The notes below the pieces were generated by a model, which saw nothing but the letters and a program-made list of their open reading frames with translations, was not told the origin of the DNA and searched no databases. Positions 8,776-17,445 of a stretch of DNA of 64,000 nucleotides are shown in pieces. Positions within the stretch are counted from its first letter, which is position 1, and every line of letters begins with the position of its first letter. A program made the translations under genes and the position numbers. The DNA comes from M3007 sp965249785 (GTDB lineage Bacteria > Bacteroidota > Bacteroidia > Chitinophagales > Saprospiraceae): assembly GCA_965249785.1 (NCBI GenBank), contig CBDFMU010000056.1, forward strand, positions 124,001-188,000. Reading direction: 5' to 3'.

Positions 8776-10329
8776 ATGTCAGAAGATTTATTCAAACGCA
8801 TAGTATCGCATAGCAAGGAATACGGATTTATCTACCCCTCCTCCGAGGTGTACGAAGGACTCAACGGCGTGTACGACTACGGCCCGATGGGCGTGGAATT
8901 GAAAAATAACATTAAGGAATACTGGTGGCGGGCGATGGTGCATTTACACGACAACATCGTGGGGATTGATTCGGCCATCTTTATGCACCCCAAAATCTGG
9001 AAAGCCTCTGGTCACGTGGATGCTTTCAACGACCCATTGGTGGACAATAAGGACTCCAAAAAGCGGTTCCGCGCCGACGTACTGATCGAAGGTGAAATAG
9101 ATAAATTGCAGGCCAAAGCCAATAAAGAGGTCGAAAAAGCCGCCAAACGCTTTGGGGAAACTTTCGATGAAAAGATGTATCGGGAAACCAACCCGCGTGT
9201 CTCGGAATATCTGCAAAAAGCGGAAGCCATCGAAAAGCGCATGGCCAATGCGATGAAAGCCAACGATATGGCCGAAATGAAGGCCATCATCGACGATCTC
9301 GAAATCGCCGACCCAGACAGCGGCTCGCGCAACTGGACGGAAGTGCGCCAGTTCAATTTGATGTTCTCGACCCAAATGTCGAACATCGCGGGCAGCGACG
9401 GCGACGCGAAACTTTACCTCCGCCCGGAGACGGCGCAGGGTATTTTTGTCAATTTCCTGAACGTCCAGAAGACCACCCGCCAGAAGATTCCGTTCGGGAT
9501 TGCCCAGATCGGTAAAGCCTTCCGCAACGAGATCGTGGCGCGGCAATTCATCTTCCGCATGCGTGAGTTTGAGCAGATGGAAATGCAGTATTTCATCCGC
9601 CCTGGCACCGAAATGGAGGTGTATGCCCATTGGAAAGAGAAACGTATGGCCTGGCACCGCTCGCTCGGCCCAGCGTCAAAACTGAAATTCAAAGACCACG
9701 ACAACCTGGCCCACTACGCCAACGCGGCGGTGGATATTCAGTTCGAGTTTCCCTTCGGTTTTAAAGAACTCGAAGGCATCCACTCGCGCACCGATTTCGA
9801 TCTGCGCAGTCACTCTGATCTGTCGGGCAAGAAGTTGCAATTCTTTGATCCTGAACTCAATGAGAGTTACATTCCCTACGTCGTGGAGACCTCCGTCGGC
9901 TGCGACCGAATGTTCCTCTCTGTACTGACTAACGCCCTCGTGGACGAAACCGTGCCCGATGCGCAAGGCGAAGACAGCCAGCGTACCGTGCTGCGCATCC
10001 CGCCCGCCCTCGCGCCGGTGAAGTGCGCCGTGCTGCCCATCGTGCGCAACAAAGAGGAACTGGTGGACAAAGCCCGTGGCGTGTACGATAAACTGAAACT
10101 ACATTTCCTCTGCCAATACGACGAAAAAGACGCCATCGGTCGCCGCTATCGCCGTCAGGATGCCATTGGTACGCCCTACTGCGTGACCGTGGATTTCCAG
10201 ACCATCGAAGATGATACCGTGACCATCCGCGAGCGCGACTCGATGAAGCAGGATCGGGTGCATATCAGCGAAGTGGCCAAGATTGTGGGGGAACGGGTGG
10301 ATATGGTGAAATTGTTGGAGACGTTGTAG
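8776..10329 (+). CDS. glyQS: Glycine--tRNA ligase (single-chain dimeric type)
   Basis: A 517-residue class II aminoacyl-tRNA synthetase that charges tRNA-Gly in the cytoplasm. The N-terminus (YPSSEVYEGLNGVYDYGPMG) is the glycine-site signature of the homodimeric enzyme, not the alpha2-beta2 GlyQ/GlyS form. Class II motif 2 is at about residue 249 (FRNEIVARQFIFRMREFEQME) and motif 3 at about 377 (TSVGCDRMFLSVL). Residues about 100-185 are a charged helical insertion, and the anticodon-binding domain follows from about residue 410 (PVKCAVLPIV). The ATG at 8776 is the only start consistent with the family N-terminus. Confidence 0.97.
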   Translation: MSEDLFKRIVSHSKEYGFIYPSSEVYEGLNGVYDYGPMGVELKNNIKEYWWRAMVHLHDNIVGIDSAIFMHPKIWKASGHVDAFNDPLVDNKDSKKRFRADVLIEGEIDKLQAKANKEVEKAAKRFGETFDEKMYRETNPRVSEYLQKAEAIEKRMANAMKANDMAEMKAIIDDLEIADPDSGSRNWTEVRQFNLMFSTQMSNIAGSDGDAKLYLRPETAQGIFVNFLNVQKTTRQKIPFGIAQIGKAFRNEIVARQFIFRMREFEQMEMQYFIRPGTEMEVYAHWKEKRMAWHRSLGPASKLKFKDHDNLAHYANAAVDIQFEFPFGFKELEGIHSRTDFDLRSHSDLSGKKLQFFDPELNESYIPYVVETSVGCDRMFLSVLTNALVDETVPDAQGEDSQRTVLRIPPALAPVKCAVLPIVRNKEELVDKARGVYDKLKLHFLCQYDEKDAIGRRYRRQDAIGTPYCVTVDFQTIEDDTVTIRERDSMKQDRVHISEVAKIVGERVDMVKLLETL

Positions 10330-10380
10330 GCTATATCGATAAAACATAGGTAAAATTACCCATCATCCTTTCTCTGGATA

Positions 10381-10486
10381 TTGTCATTCTGAACGCAGTG
10401 AATCCCGAAGTAATCGGGATGCCCGGGAGCGAAGGCGTATGCCCACTTTTCTCGTGGCCAGATGCTTCACTTCGTTCAGCATGACA
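10381..10486. repeat. Dispersed GTCATTCTGAACGCAGTGAA-type element
   Basis: TGTCATTCTGAACGCAGTGA at the left and TTCACTTCGTTCAGCATGACA at the right are near-complementary ends of a 106-bp imperfect palindrome, with an inner small palindrome CCCGAAGTAATCGGG. Elements with these ends are widespread REP/MITE-like repeats in Bacteroidota and other phyla. It lies between glyQS and the toxin-antitoxin pair and may act as a transcript end. Confidence 0.75.
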
Positions 10487-10539
10487 TATTTTTGGGTAAG
10501 AGTAAAGAATTATAAAGTCGGTCGCAGGGAGTGAAGACC

Positions 10540-10570
10540 TTGGAATTCCGTTACATAACCAGTAATTTTG
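10540..10570 (+). promoter_or_regulatory. Bacteroidota-type promoter of the toxin-antitoxin pair
   Basis: TTG at 10540-10542, a 20-base spacer, and TAATTTTG at 10563-10570 match TTG-N17-23-TAnnTTTG. The first ATG of the pair follows at 10613, giving a leader of roughly 35 bases. Confidence 0.6.
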
Positions 10571-10612
10571 AGGTTACTACCAAATTGCTTTCACCAATCA
10601 CAACTTCTTTTT

Positions 10613-10921
10613 ATGACCATTTCGGAGAAAAAAATTGAATTGGTGCAAAACCTCCTGCTTTTGCAGGACAAGGCGGTTTTATTTGAAATAGAAAAACTAA
10701 TAGCCCGCTCATTCCGTACTCAAAATGCACCTGCCCCGAAAACGGATGAATCACCTGTTACTTTTGAGGCTTGGGTTGCGCAATTTGAAGACCCGGAACA
10801 ACCTGATGTAGCAGATGAATTTGACATGAGTCCGGCTGATTTTCGCCAACGCATTTGGTCAGCAGAGCAGGGAGAGGATATGAGTTTGGAAACTTTCTGG
10901 AAAAGAATTGCTCAAAATTGA
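10613..10921 (+). CDS. Small hypothetical protein, likely antitoxin of a ParE/RelE pair
   Basis: A 102-residue acidic protein starting at ATG 10613 (an in-frame TTG at 10568 lies within the promoter). The N-terminus (ISEKKIELVQNLLLLQDKAVL...IEKLIA) is a predicted helical region often found at the start of Bacteroidota antitoxins; the C-terminal part is acidic with DEFDMSPADFRQRIW. No DNA-binding motif is obvious. The function is inferred from the toxin-like gene 14 bases downstream; on its own this would be a hypothetical protein. Confidence 0.7.
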   Translation: MTISEKKIELVQNLLLLQDKAVLFEIEKLIARSFRTQNAPAPKTDESPVTFEAWVAQFEDPEQPDVADEFDMSPADFRQRIWSAEQGEDMSLETFWKRIAQN

Positions 10922-10935
10922 ACTTGTTTCAGATC

Positions 10936-11259
10936 ATGCGGGGAGTGAAAGTTAAACAGCAATTTCTTGATTCATTGCTGGCCATCAAGGATTATATCAA
11001 GCAGGATTCACCCCGGAATGCGGAAAAATTCGTAGCCGATTTGAGACCCAAAATGGATCGGATCATTGCTTATCCAGAGACCTTTTCTCCTGAAAAAAAC
11101 TTGCTTACGAAAAGGCGGATTTACCGTTTTGCGCTGTATAAAAAACACTACAAGATCATTTTCAAAGTGTTGGATAACCAGATTATTTTCCTTGATCTTG
11201 TACATGGAAAACGGCATCCTGATTATTTGAAAGGATTGAAGACGACTGATTACCGTTAG
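10936..11259 (+). CDS. ParE/RelE superfamily toxin
   Basis: A 107-residue basic protein starting at ATG 10936, 14 bases after the preceding small gene. The pattern is that of ParE/RelE toxins: N-terminal helices (FLDSLLAIKDYIKQDSP..AEKFVADL), the central YPE-type turn (IIAYPETFSPEK), then a four-strand sheet (RRIYRFALYKKHYKIIFKV, QIIFLDLVHGKRHP). RelE-like members cleave mRNA on the ribosome and ParE-like members poison gyrase; which applies cannot be judged here. The fused order antitoxin-toxin with close spacing indicates one operon. Confidence 0.83.
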   Translation: MRGVKVKQQFLDSLLAIKDYIKQDSPRNAEKFVADLRPKMDRIIAYPETFSPEKNLLTKRRIYRFALYKKHYKIIFKVLDNQIIFLDLVHGKRHPDYLKGLKTTDYR

Positions 11260-11285
11260 TATTCTTCTTTTTCTTATGTCCGAAC

Positions 11286-12305
11286 ATGAAAACAATCAAT
11301 GTCGCCCTCATCGGTTTTGGCCTCTCCGGTCGCTACCTGCAAGCCCCTTTCTTTGAAAAGAGTCCTGATTTTTACCTGAAAACGGTGATGACGAGCCAGC
11401 AGGACTGGCAGGTGACGTACCCACAAACCAGCCGGGTCAGTTCGCTGGCAGCGGTACTGGCAGATGCCACGATTGATCTGGTGAGTATCTGCTCACCCAA
11501 CGAAACGCATTTTGACTACACCCGGCAATGCCTGCTGGCAGGCAAACACGTGCTGGTAGAAAAACCCTTTACGGCTACTGCCGCCGAAGCGGAGGAACTG
11601 ATCGCCTTGGCTAAAAAGCAAGGCCGACATTTATTTGCCTTCCAGAACCGGCGTTTCGATAGTGATTTTTTAACTATCCAACAGTTACTGGCCAGCGGCC
11701 GTTTGGGCGATTTGCTGCGCTATGAAGCGCATTTCAATCGTTTCAAGCCGCTTATGAACCCCAAAAAGTGGAAGGAAATTCCAGCTGCTTCCAATGGGAT
11801 TCTGTACGATCTGGGCGCGCACCTGATTGACCAATGTATTGCCCTGTTTGGCGCACCGCAAACCGTGCAAGGCGAAACTTACACCCAACGCGCCGAATCG
11901 GATATTGCCGATTCGTTCGATCTCTGGCTCGACTATGGGGCCATGAAAGCCTATCTCCACGCCAGCCTGATGGTGCGGGAACCCGCTCCACGGTATGTGC
12001 TGCACGGTACGGCGGCTTCGTTCGTCAAGTACGGTATTGACCAGCAGGAAGATCAGTTGAAAGCGGGTATGCTGCCCGGTATGTCTGGATTTGGTGAAGA
12101 ACCTACTGCAATCTACGGGAGTTTATATACCGAAGCAGGCGATGTAGCTCGACAGGAAGAAATAAAAAGTCAGCCGGGCAACTGGCAGGCTCTGTTTGAA
12201 AACATGGCCGACGTGCTGCTGCGCGGTGCGGAACCGATCATCCAAATGGAACAAGTGGTGCAACAACTTCGGGTGATCGGGCAGGTACGCGGAATTATCG
12301 CTTAA
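11286..12305 (+). CDS. Gfo/Idh/MocA family oxidoreductase
   Basis: A 339-residue NAD(P)-dependent dehydrogenase. The Rossmann fold begins with ALIGFGLSG (residues 7-15), and the family EKP motif is at residues 92-94 (VEKPFTA). The C-terminal sheet domain contains the segment YDLGAHLIDQC, the equivalent of the G-G-x-x-D/H-x-x-D active-site helix, so catalysis is likely retained. Members oxidise sugars, inositols or related polyols; no neighbouring sugar gene narrows the substrate. It starts 26 bases after the toxin gene and may be read through from it. Confidence 0.9.
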   Translation: MKTINVALIGFGLSGRYLQAPFFEKSPDFYLKTVMTSQQDWQVTYPQTSRVSSLAAVLADATIDLVSICSPNETHFDYTRQCLLAGKHVLVEKPFTATAAEAEELIALAKKQGRHLFAFQNRRFDSDFLTIQQLLASGRLGDLLRYEAHFNRFKPLMNPKKWKEIPAASNGILYDLGAHLIDQCIALFGAPQTVQGETYTQRAESDIADSFDLWLDYGAMKAYLHASLMVREPAPRYVLHGTAASFVKYGIDQQEDQLKAGMLPGMSGFGEEPTAIYGSLYTEAGDVARQEEIKSQPGNWQALFENMADVLLRGAEPIIQMEQVVQQLRVIGQVRGIIA

Positions 12306-12473
12306 TAATCAATACCAGTTTTGAACCAATCCCATCACTACTTGGTGTCATGTCGAGCATAGAATTACTACAGTAAATTATACAAATCATTGATTAATAG
12401 CATCGCAACAACCATCATTTACACCCCAAAATAATGCTCCAGATGTTTATAAAAACTATTTTGAGTCTAAAAT

Positions 12474-13712
12474 TTATTCCTGTCTTTCCGAAAACCCATT
12501 AATATACCCCATCATTACTACCCGATCCGCCTCTGTATGCGCCAAATCATGCGCCTTCCTAAAATGCGAAACAGCCTTTTTATTATCAATGCCAGTATAT
12601 AAATAACCTATCAAGGCATGATAAAGATGGTTATTATCCAGTCCCAGTTTTTCTGCTTCGGGGATAGCGGTTTGGGGGCCATACACTTGTGCCAGCGCAT
12701 AAGTTCGATTTAGTGCAGCAGCCGGGGAATAAGCAATTTGTAAGATTTGATTATATAATTGCAGAATATGTGTCCATTTATTAGTCGCTGTTTTAGTGCA
12801 ATGCCAGTAAGCGATGGAGGCTTCCAGATGATACTTAGAGATTTCCTGTCCGCGTGCACTTTCTATTAGATAATAATTGCCTTTAGCGATTAATTCGTCG
12901 TTCCAGAGATTTCGGTCTTGATCGTCGTATAAAATGTGGTGGCCAGCAGTGTTTTTTCTGGCTTCAAAACGCGACGCATGAAAACACATCAGCGACAGGA
13001 GCGCATGGACGGCGGGTCGGGTGGTTTGCGGGGTTTCCAGCAATAAATAATTCAGGCGCATGGCTTCCAGACATAGTTCTTTGCGGAGCGTGTCGGTATG
13101 CGTGGAAGAATAATAACCTTCATTAAATAGCAGATAAATAGTCGCCAGCACGGCTTCGATGCGCTGATTTATATCTTGTTCGGCGGGTATTTCTACTTGT
13201 ATATTTTCGGTTCTAAGTTTTTCTTTGGCTCGAAATAGTCTTTTATTGATCGTTTCTTTATTCGTTAGAAATGCCTGCGCAATTTCTTCTATACCAAATC
13301 CACAAAGAATGCGCAGGGCCAGGCCAATTTGTGCTTCCACGGGAATCACCGGATTGCACACCACGAAAATCATGCGCAACTGACTGTCACTAATATTTTC
13401 AGCAGATAAATCCAGTTCGTAGGCTTCCTGACTTGATTGTGAATAAGCAAATTCGGGGCTAATTTTCTCCTCAAAAAGTTTGCTTCTTTTGAGCTGGTCT
13501 TTGGTTTTGTTTTTAGCGACTGTATATAACCAAGCGGTGGGATTATCAGGCACACCTTTTAGTCCCCAGGTTTCGGAAGCTAATAGAAAAGTATCATTCG
13601 CAATGTCTTCGGCGGTGGCGATACCGCTGGTACCCAGCAGTTTACAGAGTACAGAAATTATCTTTCTGTACTCTGTTTTGAATAACTGCGGAAGTAAGAT
13701 CGATTCGGGCAT
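12474..13712 (-). CDS. ECF sigma factor of the ECF42 type (sigma2-sigma4-DUF6596-TPR-like)
   Basis: A 412-residue extracytoplasmic-function sigma factor. Residues about 12-75 form region 2 (ANDTFLLASETW..GVPDNPTAWLYTVAKNKTKD), and residues about 110-170 form region 4 with its helix-turn-helix (IEEIAQAFLTNKETINKRLFRAKEKL). Unlike classical ECFs it has a further ~240 residues: a DUF6596 region (about 185-285, LFNEGYYSS, LCLEAMRLNYLLLETPQT) and TPR-like helices to the end. This layout, with a DGPF protein in the same operon, is the hallmark of group ECF42, where no anti-sigma factor is needed and the extension is thought to control activity. It starts 6 bases after the DUF1569 stop codon. Confidence 0.9.
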   Translation of the reverse strand: MPESILLPQLFKTEYRKIISVLCKLLGTSGIATAEDIANDTFLLASETWGLKGVPDNPTAWLYTVAKNKTKDQLKRSKLFEEKISPEFAYSQSSQEAYELDLSAENISDSQLRMIFVVCNPVIPVEAQIGLALRILCGFGIEEIAQAFLTNKETINKRLFRAKEKLRTENIQVEIPAEQDINQRIEAVLATIYLLFNEGYYSSTHTDTLRKELCLEAMRLNYLLLETPQTTRPAVHALLSLMCFHASRFEARKNTAGHHILYDDQDRNLWNDELIAKGNYYLIESARGQEISKYHLEASIAYWHCTKTATNKWTHILQLYNQILQIAYSPAAALNRTYALAQVYGPQTAIPEAEKLGLDNNHLYHALIGYLYTGIDNKKAVSHFRKAHDLAHTEADRVVMMGYINGFSERQE

Positions 13713-13718
13713 TTTAAT

Positions 13719-14183
13719 TTATACTCCGAATTGCTTTAAATGGTGATCCAGATGTTTGTAAAACATATTATTCCACTCATTCTTGCTCAATGGACCAAAG
13801 GAATGTGATAATTTCTGGTTAAAAGCGACTTCGCCAGACTGTTGGGTTGTAGTAATGTACTGGATCAGACGGGTTTTCTCTCCCTGAAAATCTCTATTAC
13901 CTTTAATAATAAACGCCGGTGCGGTCTGCGCATTTTTCTTGTATGGCTTTTCATTGGTAACAACCTTTTTTATAAAGGCTTTCATCATAAAACCCATCAG
14001 GAAACCCGGCTTGGGATGTTTATTATCATACACCATTTCGTAGGGTACGTTGCAATGAGCCATCATCTGGGCCACGTTCATTTTGCCCCAGCCAGCCTGA
14101 CTATCCGGGCGTAAGGTCTGAATATGCTGTATTACGTTTTCGGAGACCGCTTTGGTAAAAATATTAGGTAGTGTGATTTTCAG
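13719..14183 (-). CDS. DUF1569 family protein with non-standard start
   Basis: The family region is clear: AGWGKMNVAQMMAHCN, with the histidine typical of DUF1569/DinB-like helical bundles, and a C-terminal FGPLSKNEWNNMFYKHLDHHLKQFGV tail. DUF1569 proteins are putative metal-binding DinB-superfamily proteins of unknown role. The first ATG in frame (14081) would remove 34 residues that match the family N-terminus (from KITLPNIF to AGWGK). Upstream of it, the frame has no ATG, GTG or TTG before a stop; only CTG at 14183 or ATT at 14192 are available, overlapping or abutting the stop of the gene before. I give the CTG; it may be translationally coupled. Length then is 154. Confidence 0.8.
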   Translation of the reverse strand: MKITLPNIFTKAVSENVIQHIQTLRPDSQAGWGKMNVAQMMAHCNVPYEMVYDNKHPKPGFLMGFMMKAFIKKVVTNEKPYKKNAQTAPAFIIKGNRDFQGEKTRLIQYITTTQQSGEVAFNQKLSHSFGPLSKNEWNNMFYKHLDHHLKQFGV

Positions 14184-14187
14184 TTGA

Positions 14188-14529
14188 TTAATTCATGGAT
14201 ATAATGTCTCTGACTTCCACGTGCCCGCCCATATACAGGATGGGGCAACCGGCGGCGAGTGCCATCGCCTCGTCTACATGACTGGCTTTGACGATGATAT
14301 AACCGCCGACTATTTCCTTTACTTCTGCATAGGGTCCGTCGGTGATGATATTGCCGGGTTTCAAAGTTTTGCCTAATGAGCCTAACTGATTGGTACTGAC
14401 ACACTTACCCTGCGCAACAATACCGCCGATCCAGTCCTGCCATTGCTGGATACCGGCCTGCATTTGCTCTGGCGAAGGGGCCATGTCGGGATCGGGGCTG
14501 TGTCTGAAAATCATCATGAATTCTTTCAT
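14188..14529 (-). CDS. DGPF (YCII-related) domain protein
   Basis: A 113-residue protein of the YCII/DGPF family, a small ferredoxin-like fold. The MIFRH start and the namesake motif at residues 64-67 (DGPY, in IITDGPYAEVKE) are present, as is the conserved GGY(I)IVKA strand. DGPF proteins are the regular genomic partners and regulon members of ECF42 sigma factors, and this gene heads the leftward operon DGPF - DUF1569 - sigma. The biochemical role is unknown; YCII proteins have a pocket with conserved His/Asp but no proven reaction here. Confidence 0.9.
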   Translation of the reverse strand: MKEFMMIFRHSPDPDMAPSPEQMQAGIQQWQDWIGGIVAQGKCVSTNQLGSLGKTLKPGNIITDGPYAEVKEIVGGYIIVKASHVDEAMALAAGCPILYMGGHVEVRDIISMN

Positions 14530-14741
14530 GTTTGTGTGGTGTTGGATGATAAAAACGTTGTTTATACCATCATGACGACTGACTTAAAGTAGATTGGACA
14601 GCAGGCGGAGAATATTTTGTATTTTTTAAAATAAAAGTTGAAGAGCGGAGAAAATTTTTGACCGCCAGCCTATTATAAATTCGTTCTATACAAAACCACG
14701 CTGCGTTGACCATACAACACCTGCTAATCAGGTAAAACGAA

Positions 14742-14776
14742 CAAGAGTCGCCCCGAAAAATTCGGAGTGACTCTTG
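14742..14776 (-). terminator. Terminator of the beta-helix gene
   Basis: A 16-bp stem with two wobble positions (14742-14757 with 14761-14776) and a very short loop lies 21 bases beyond the stop of the leftward gene. On the minus strand it is followed by TTCGTTTT, as in an intrinsic terminator. Confidence 0.7.
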
Positions 14777-14797
14777 TGGCGAGAAACTACAGCACGC

Positions 14798-17182
14798 TTA
14801 CATCTTCACCAATTCCCCGCTCATTCGCACGGCACCCAGTTGTAGGTGTACCGCGTAAGAACCTTTGGGCAAATCAGCCACACGAAGTTCCAGAGACAAT
14901 TTTTCGCTGGTCTTTTCAAAAATCAGGTGGCGCACTACCCTACCCGAGGCATCCACCACATCGGCGATGGCTGGTCCCTGCCAATCATTTTCAATCGTGG
15001 CGCGTACTACATCCACGGTCGGATTGGGCTGCAAGGAGAGCGGCAAATAAACCAATGGCGTATGCGTACCCGTAGTACCCCATTCGTAGCTGCCGATGTC
15101 GGGCGGACCTACGCGCGGATTGCCTTCCAAGTCTACCGAAGGTGCGCCAGCAGCAATGCCGTGGTCAATCGCAGGGCTGCCAGGCTGTAAATGAAAATCG
15201 TAAAAGGGCGGGTCAACGAACAAAGGATCGGTACTGTTCAGGTCGTTATTAGCAGTCAGAAAATCAACCAGACTGGCATCAGTGCTCAGATTGCCGCCCA
15301 GCGAATGGACGATGGGTGCGCCTTGCTCGACGGCGTAGTTATCGCCGCCTTCGCTGCTGAAAATACAGTTTTGCAGCGTGACCTCGGCGTGTCCGCTGTC
15401 GCCTTCAAACTGCGCTAAGCTGGTGCCTAAAGGGCCAAAGTTGTTGCCCCAGGTACAATTGACGGCGGTCATACGCGCCGTTTTTCCATTAAAACCATTC
15501 AGCAATACTGCCCCGCCAGCACCTTCGCCCAAGACTTGATTGGCCGAAAAAAGGGTGTTTGTGATCGTCACATCCGCGTTCTCGATGTTGAGCGCACCTG
15601 CCTGCACGAGTGCAAAATTTTCCTGAAATATACAGCGATCAATGACCGAAGTGGAAAGATCGAGACTGTCTTCCGAAATCACTAGCGCTGCGCCGTTGTC
15701 GGATGAATTAATCTTAAAAGCAGTATTGGTAAAACTGCTAGTATTTCCACCAGACAAATAAACCGCTCCACCAATATCAGTACTACTATTGTTTTCAAAG
15801 AACGAACTATCTACAGAGAGTGTGGTCGAGTCGTTCTGCACAAAAATAGCCCCCCCAAAACGAGCAGTATTGGCTTCGAAGTGGCATTTTTTTATCACTG
15901 TATTGGCTAGAAAACCATTGATCATCGCGCCGCCGCTCGTAGCTGCCGTATTATTGCGAAAAGTACATTCTTCAAATGTCATTGGCCCCGGCGTGCTGAA
16001 ATTGGCTATTGCGCCACCAAAAGCCGTAGACCCGCCCTCGAAAAGGCAGTTTTGGAAGTGGCCACCCGTGGAAATATCACCACCCAGATAGACAGCAGTG
16101 GCAGAAGAGGGGGCAGTATTCTGCGTAAACGTGCAATTTTTGATGTCGAAACTAGCATCGAAATTGAACATCCCTGCTCCGCCATAATTGGTGGAACTGT
16201 TTTGTGTAAAAGCGCAATTGTCTACGGTAAAAAAATCGCCGCCTTCGCGACCGTCGTTGTACATCGCCGCACCGTTGCGCGCCACGTTGCCCATAAAAAT
16301 GCTGTTGGTGATCGTGTAACTGCTTTGCCAGTTGTAGAGACCCGCTCCCCAGTTGTCGGTGCTAGCCAGATTGTTCTCAAACAGGCAACTATCAATGACG
16401 ATATTTTTGCATTGGAATGGAAAAAGCGTACCCCGGTTGGTGTGGTTGTTGCTGAAAGTACAGCGATTGATGCTCGCACCGGTAGAATTTTGCAAAAGAA
16501 TACCTGCAGACGAATCGTCGGACAGGTTATTGTCAAAAATGCAATTGTCTACGATCAGGCCCGATCCAGCGACCCCCGAGGCAGTAATACCGCCGCCGAG
16601 CAAGCCCTGATTTTCGGTAAATACGCAGTTGCGCACGGTCACTTTGGCATTGGCTAAAATACCGCCACCCTTTTTGGTTGCGTCCGGATCGCCAGCGGCG
16701 GTCTTGGTATTGCCATTGCGAATCACAAAACCGTCCACGATGGCGCGTAGTGCTGGCGTACCATTGTTGATTACCAGTACGTGCCAGGAATTGTCGGAGC
16801 GGTTCGCGGTCAGGTCAGTAGGCACATCATTGCTATTGAGGTCGCCGCTCAAGGTCGTTATGTTCGTGAGATAATTGCGTTGGTTCAGCGTAGTTTCTGT
16901 GCCCGCAAATCCGCCGTAGAGTTCTACGCCCGACAAGAGCGTAAAAGAGCTGTTTGGTACAATACCGAGCGTGGGTTTGTAGGTACCGGCGGCTACCCAA
17001 ATTTGATTTCCAGCAACAGCGGCTGCCAGAGCTGCATCCAAAGTAGGAAAGGCATCGGCCCAGGAAGTTCCGTTGCTAGCCCCTAAGGCAGCGGACTTTA
17101 CGTAGATGGTTTGGGCAAAAAGGGAGGTTTGTGTGGCGGCCAGCAATCCGTAAAAAGCCAAGAGTAGGAGAATTCTTTTCAT
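14798..17182 (-). CDS. Secreted parallel beta-helix protein with T9SS sorting domain
   Basis: A 794-residue exported protein. Start at ATG 17182 gives a signal peptide (MKRILLLLAFYGLL...LFAQ). From about residue 30 to 660 it is a right-handed parallel beta-helix: repeated short turns with N-x-x-F/C and GGG/GGA steps (NCVFTENQG, NSIFMGNVARNG, CTFRNNTAATSGGAM), typical of polymorphic outer-membrane-like and choice-of-anchor Q proteins (DPLFVDPPFYDFHLQPGSPAID). The last ~80 residues (LQPNPTVDVVRATIEN...VVDASGRVVRHL...ELVKM) are a type A sorting domain for the type IX system, so it is moved across the outer membrane. Role unknown; adhesion or polysaccharide cleavage are possible. Confidence 0.9.
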   Translation of the reverse strand: MKRILLLLAFYGLLAATQTSLFAQTIYVKSAALGASNGTSWADAFPTLDAALAAAVAGNQIWVAAGTYKPTLGIVPNSSFTLLSGVELYGGFAGTETTLNQRNYLTNITTLSGDLNSNDVPTDLTANRSDNSWHVLVINNGTPALRAIVDGFVIRNGNTKTAAGDPDATKKGGGILANAKVTVRNCVFTENQGLLGGGITASGVAGSGLIVDNCIFDNNLSDDSSAGILLQNSTGASINRCTFSNNHTNRGTLFPFQCKNIVIDSCLFENNLASTDNWGAGLYNWQSSYTITNSIFMGNVARNGAAMYNDGREGGDFFTVDNCAFTQNSSTNYGGAGMFNFDASFDIKNCTFTQNTAPSSATAVYLGGDISTGGHFQNCLFEGGSTAFGGAIANFSTPGPMTFEECTFRNNTAATSGGAMINGFLANTVIKKCHFEANTARFGGAIFVQNDSTTLSVDSSFFENNSSTDIGGAVYLSGGNTSSFTNTAFKINSSDNGAALVISEDSLDLSTSVIDRCIFQENFALVQAGALNIENADVTITNTLFSANQVLGEGAGGAVLLNGFNGKTARMTAVNCTWGNNFGPLGTSLAQFEGDSGHAEVTLQNCIFSSEGGDNYAVEQGAPIVHSLGGNLSTDASLVDFLTANNDLNSTDPLFVDPPFYDFHLQPGSPAIDHGIAAGAPSVDLEGNPRVGPPDIGSYEWGTTGTHTPLVYLPLSLQPNPTVDVVRATIENDWQGPAIADVVDASGRVVRHLIFEKTSEKLSLELRVADLPKGSYAVHLQLGAVRMSGELVKM

Positions 17183-17229
17183 GTGTAGTGATGTGTATAG
17201 TTTTAATAAAAGATTACATGGTGAGTGCC

Positions 17230-17262
17230 CAAAATTACCCTTTGGCCACGCAAGTCTGGCAA
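17230..17262 (-). promoter_or_regulatory. Possible promoter of the beta-helix gene
   Basis: On the minus strand TAATTTTG (17237-17230) matches the -7 element and TTG lies at 17262-17260, 22 bases upstream. The start codon is about 48 bases downstream. Confidence 0.45.
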
Positions 17263-17445
17263 AATTTAAAGACAAGGAGAAATTATTCGGCCAAAGGTTG
17301 TTTTTCGGACAAAAACGACGGCACCAAAGGAAGGAATTTGACCGTAAATAGCAAAAAAGAGAAGTGAACTTTGCCGCTGCCAAGCGACGAAATTCACTTC
17401 GTTATTGATGGAGGGAAAATCGGGAGCGAAATGAATTTCGCGCTG

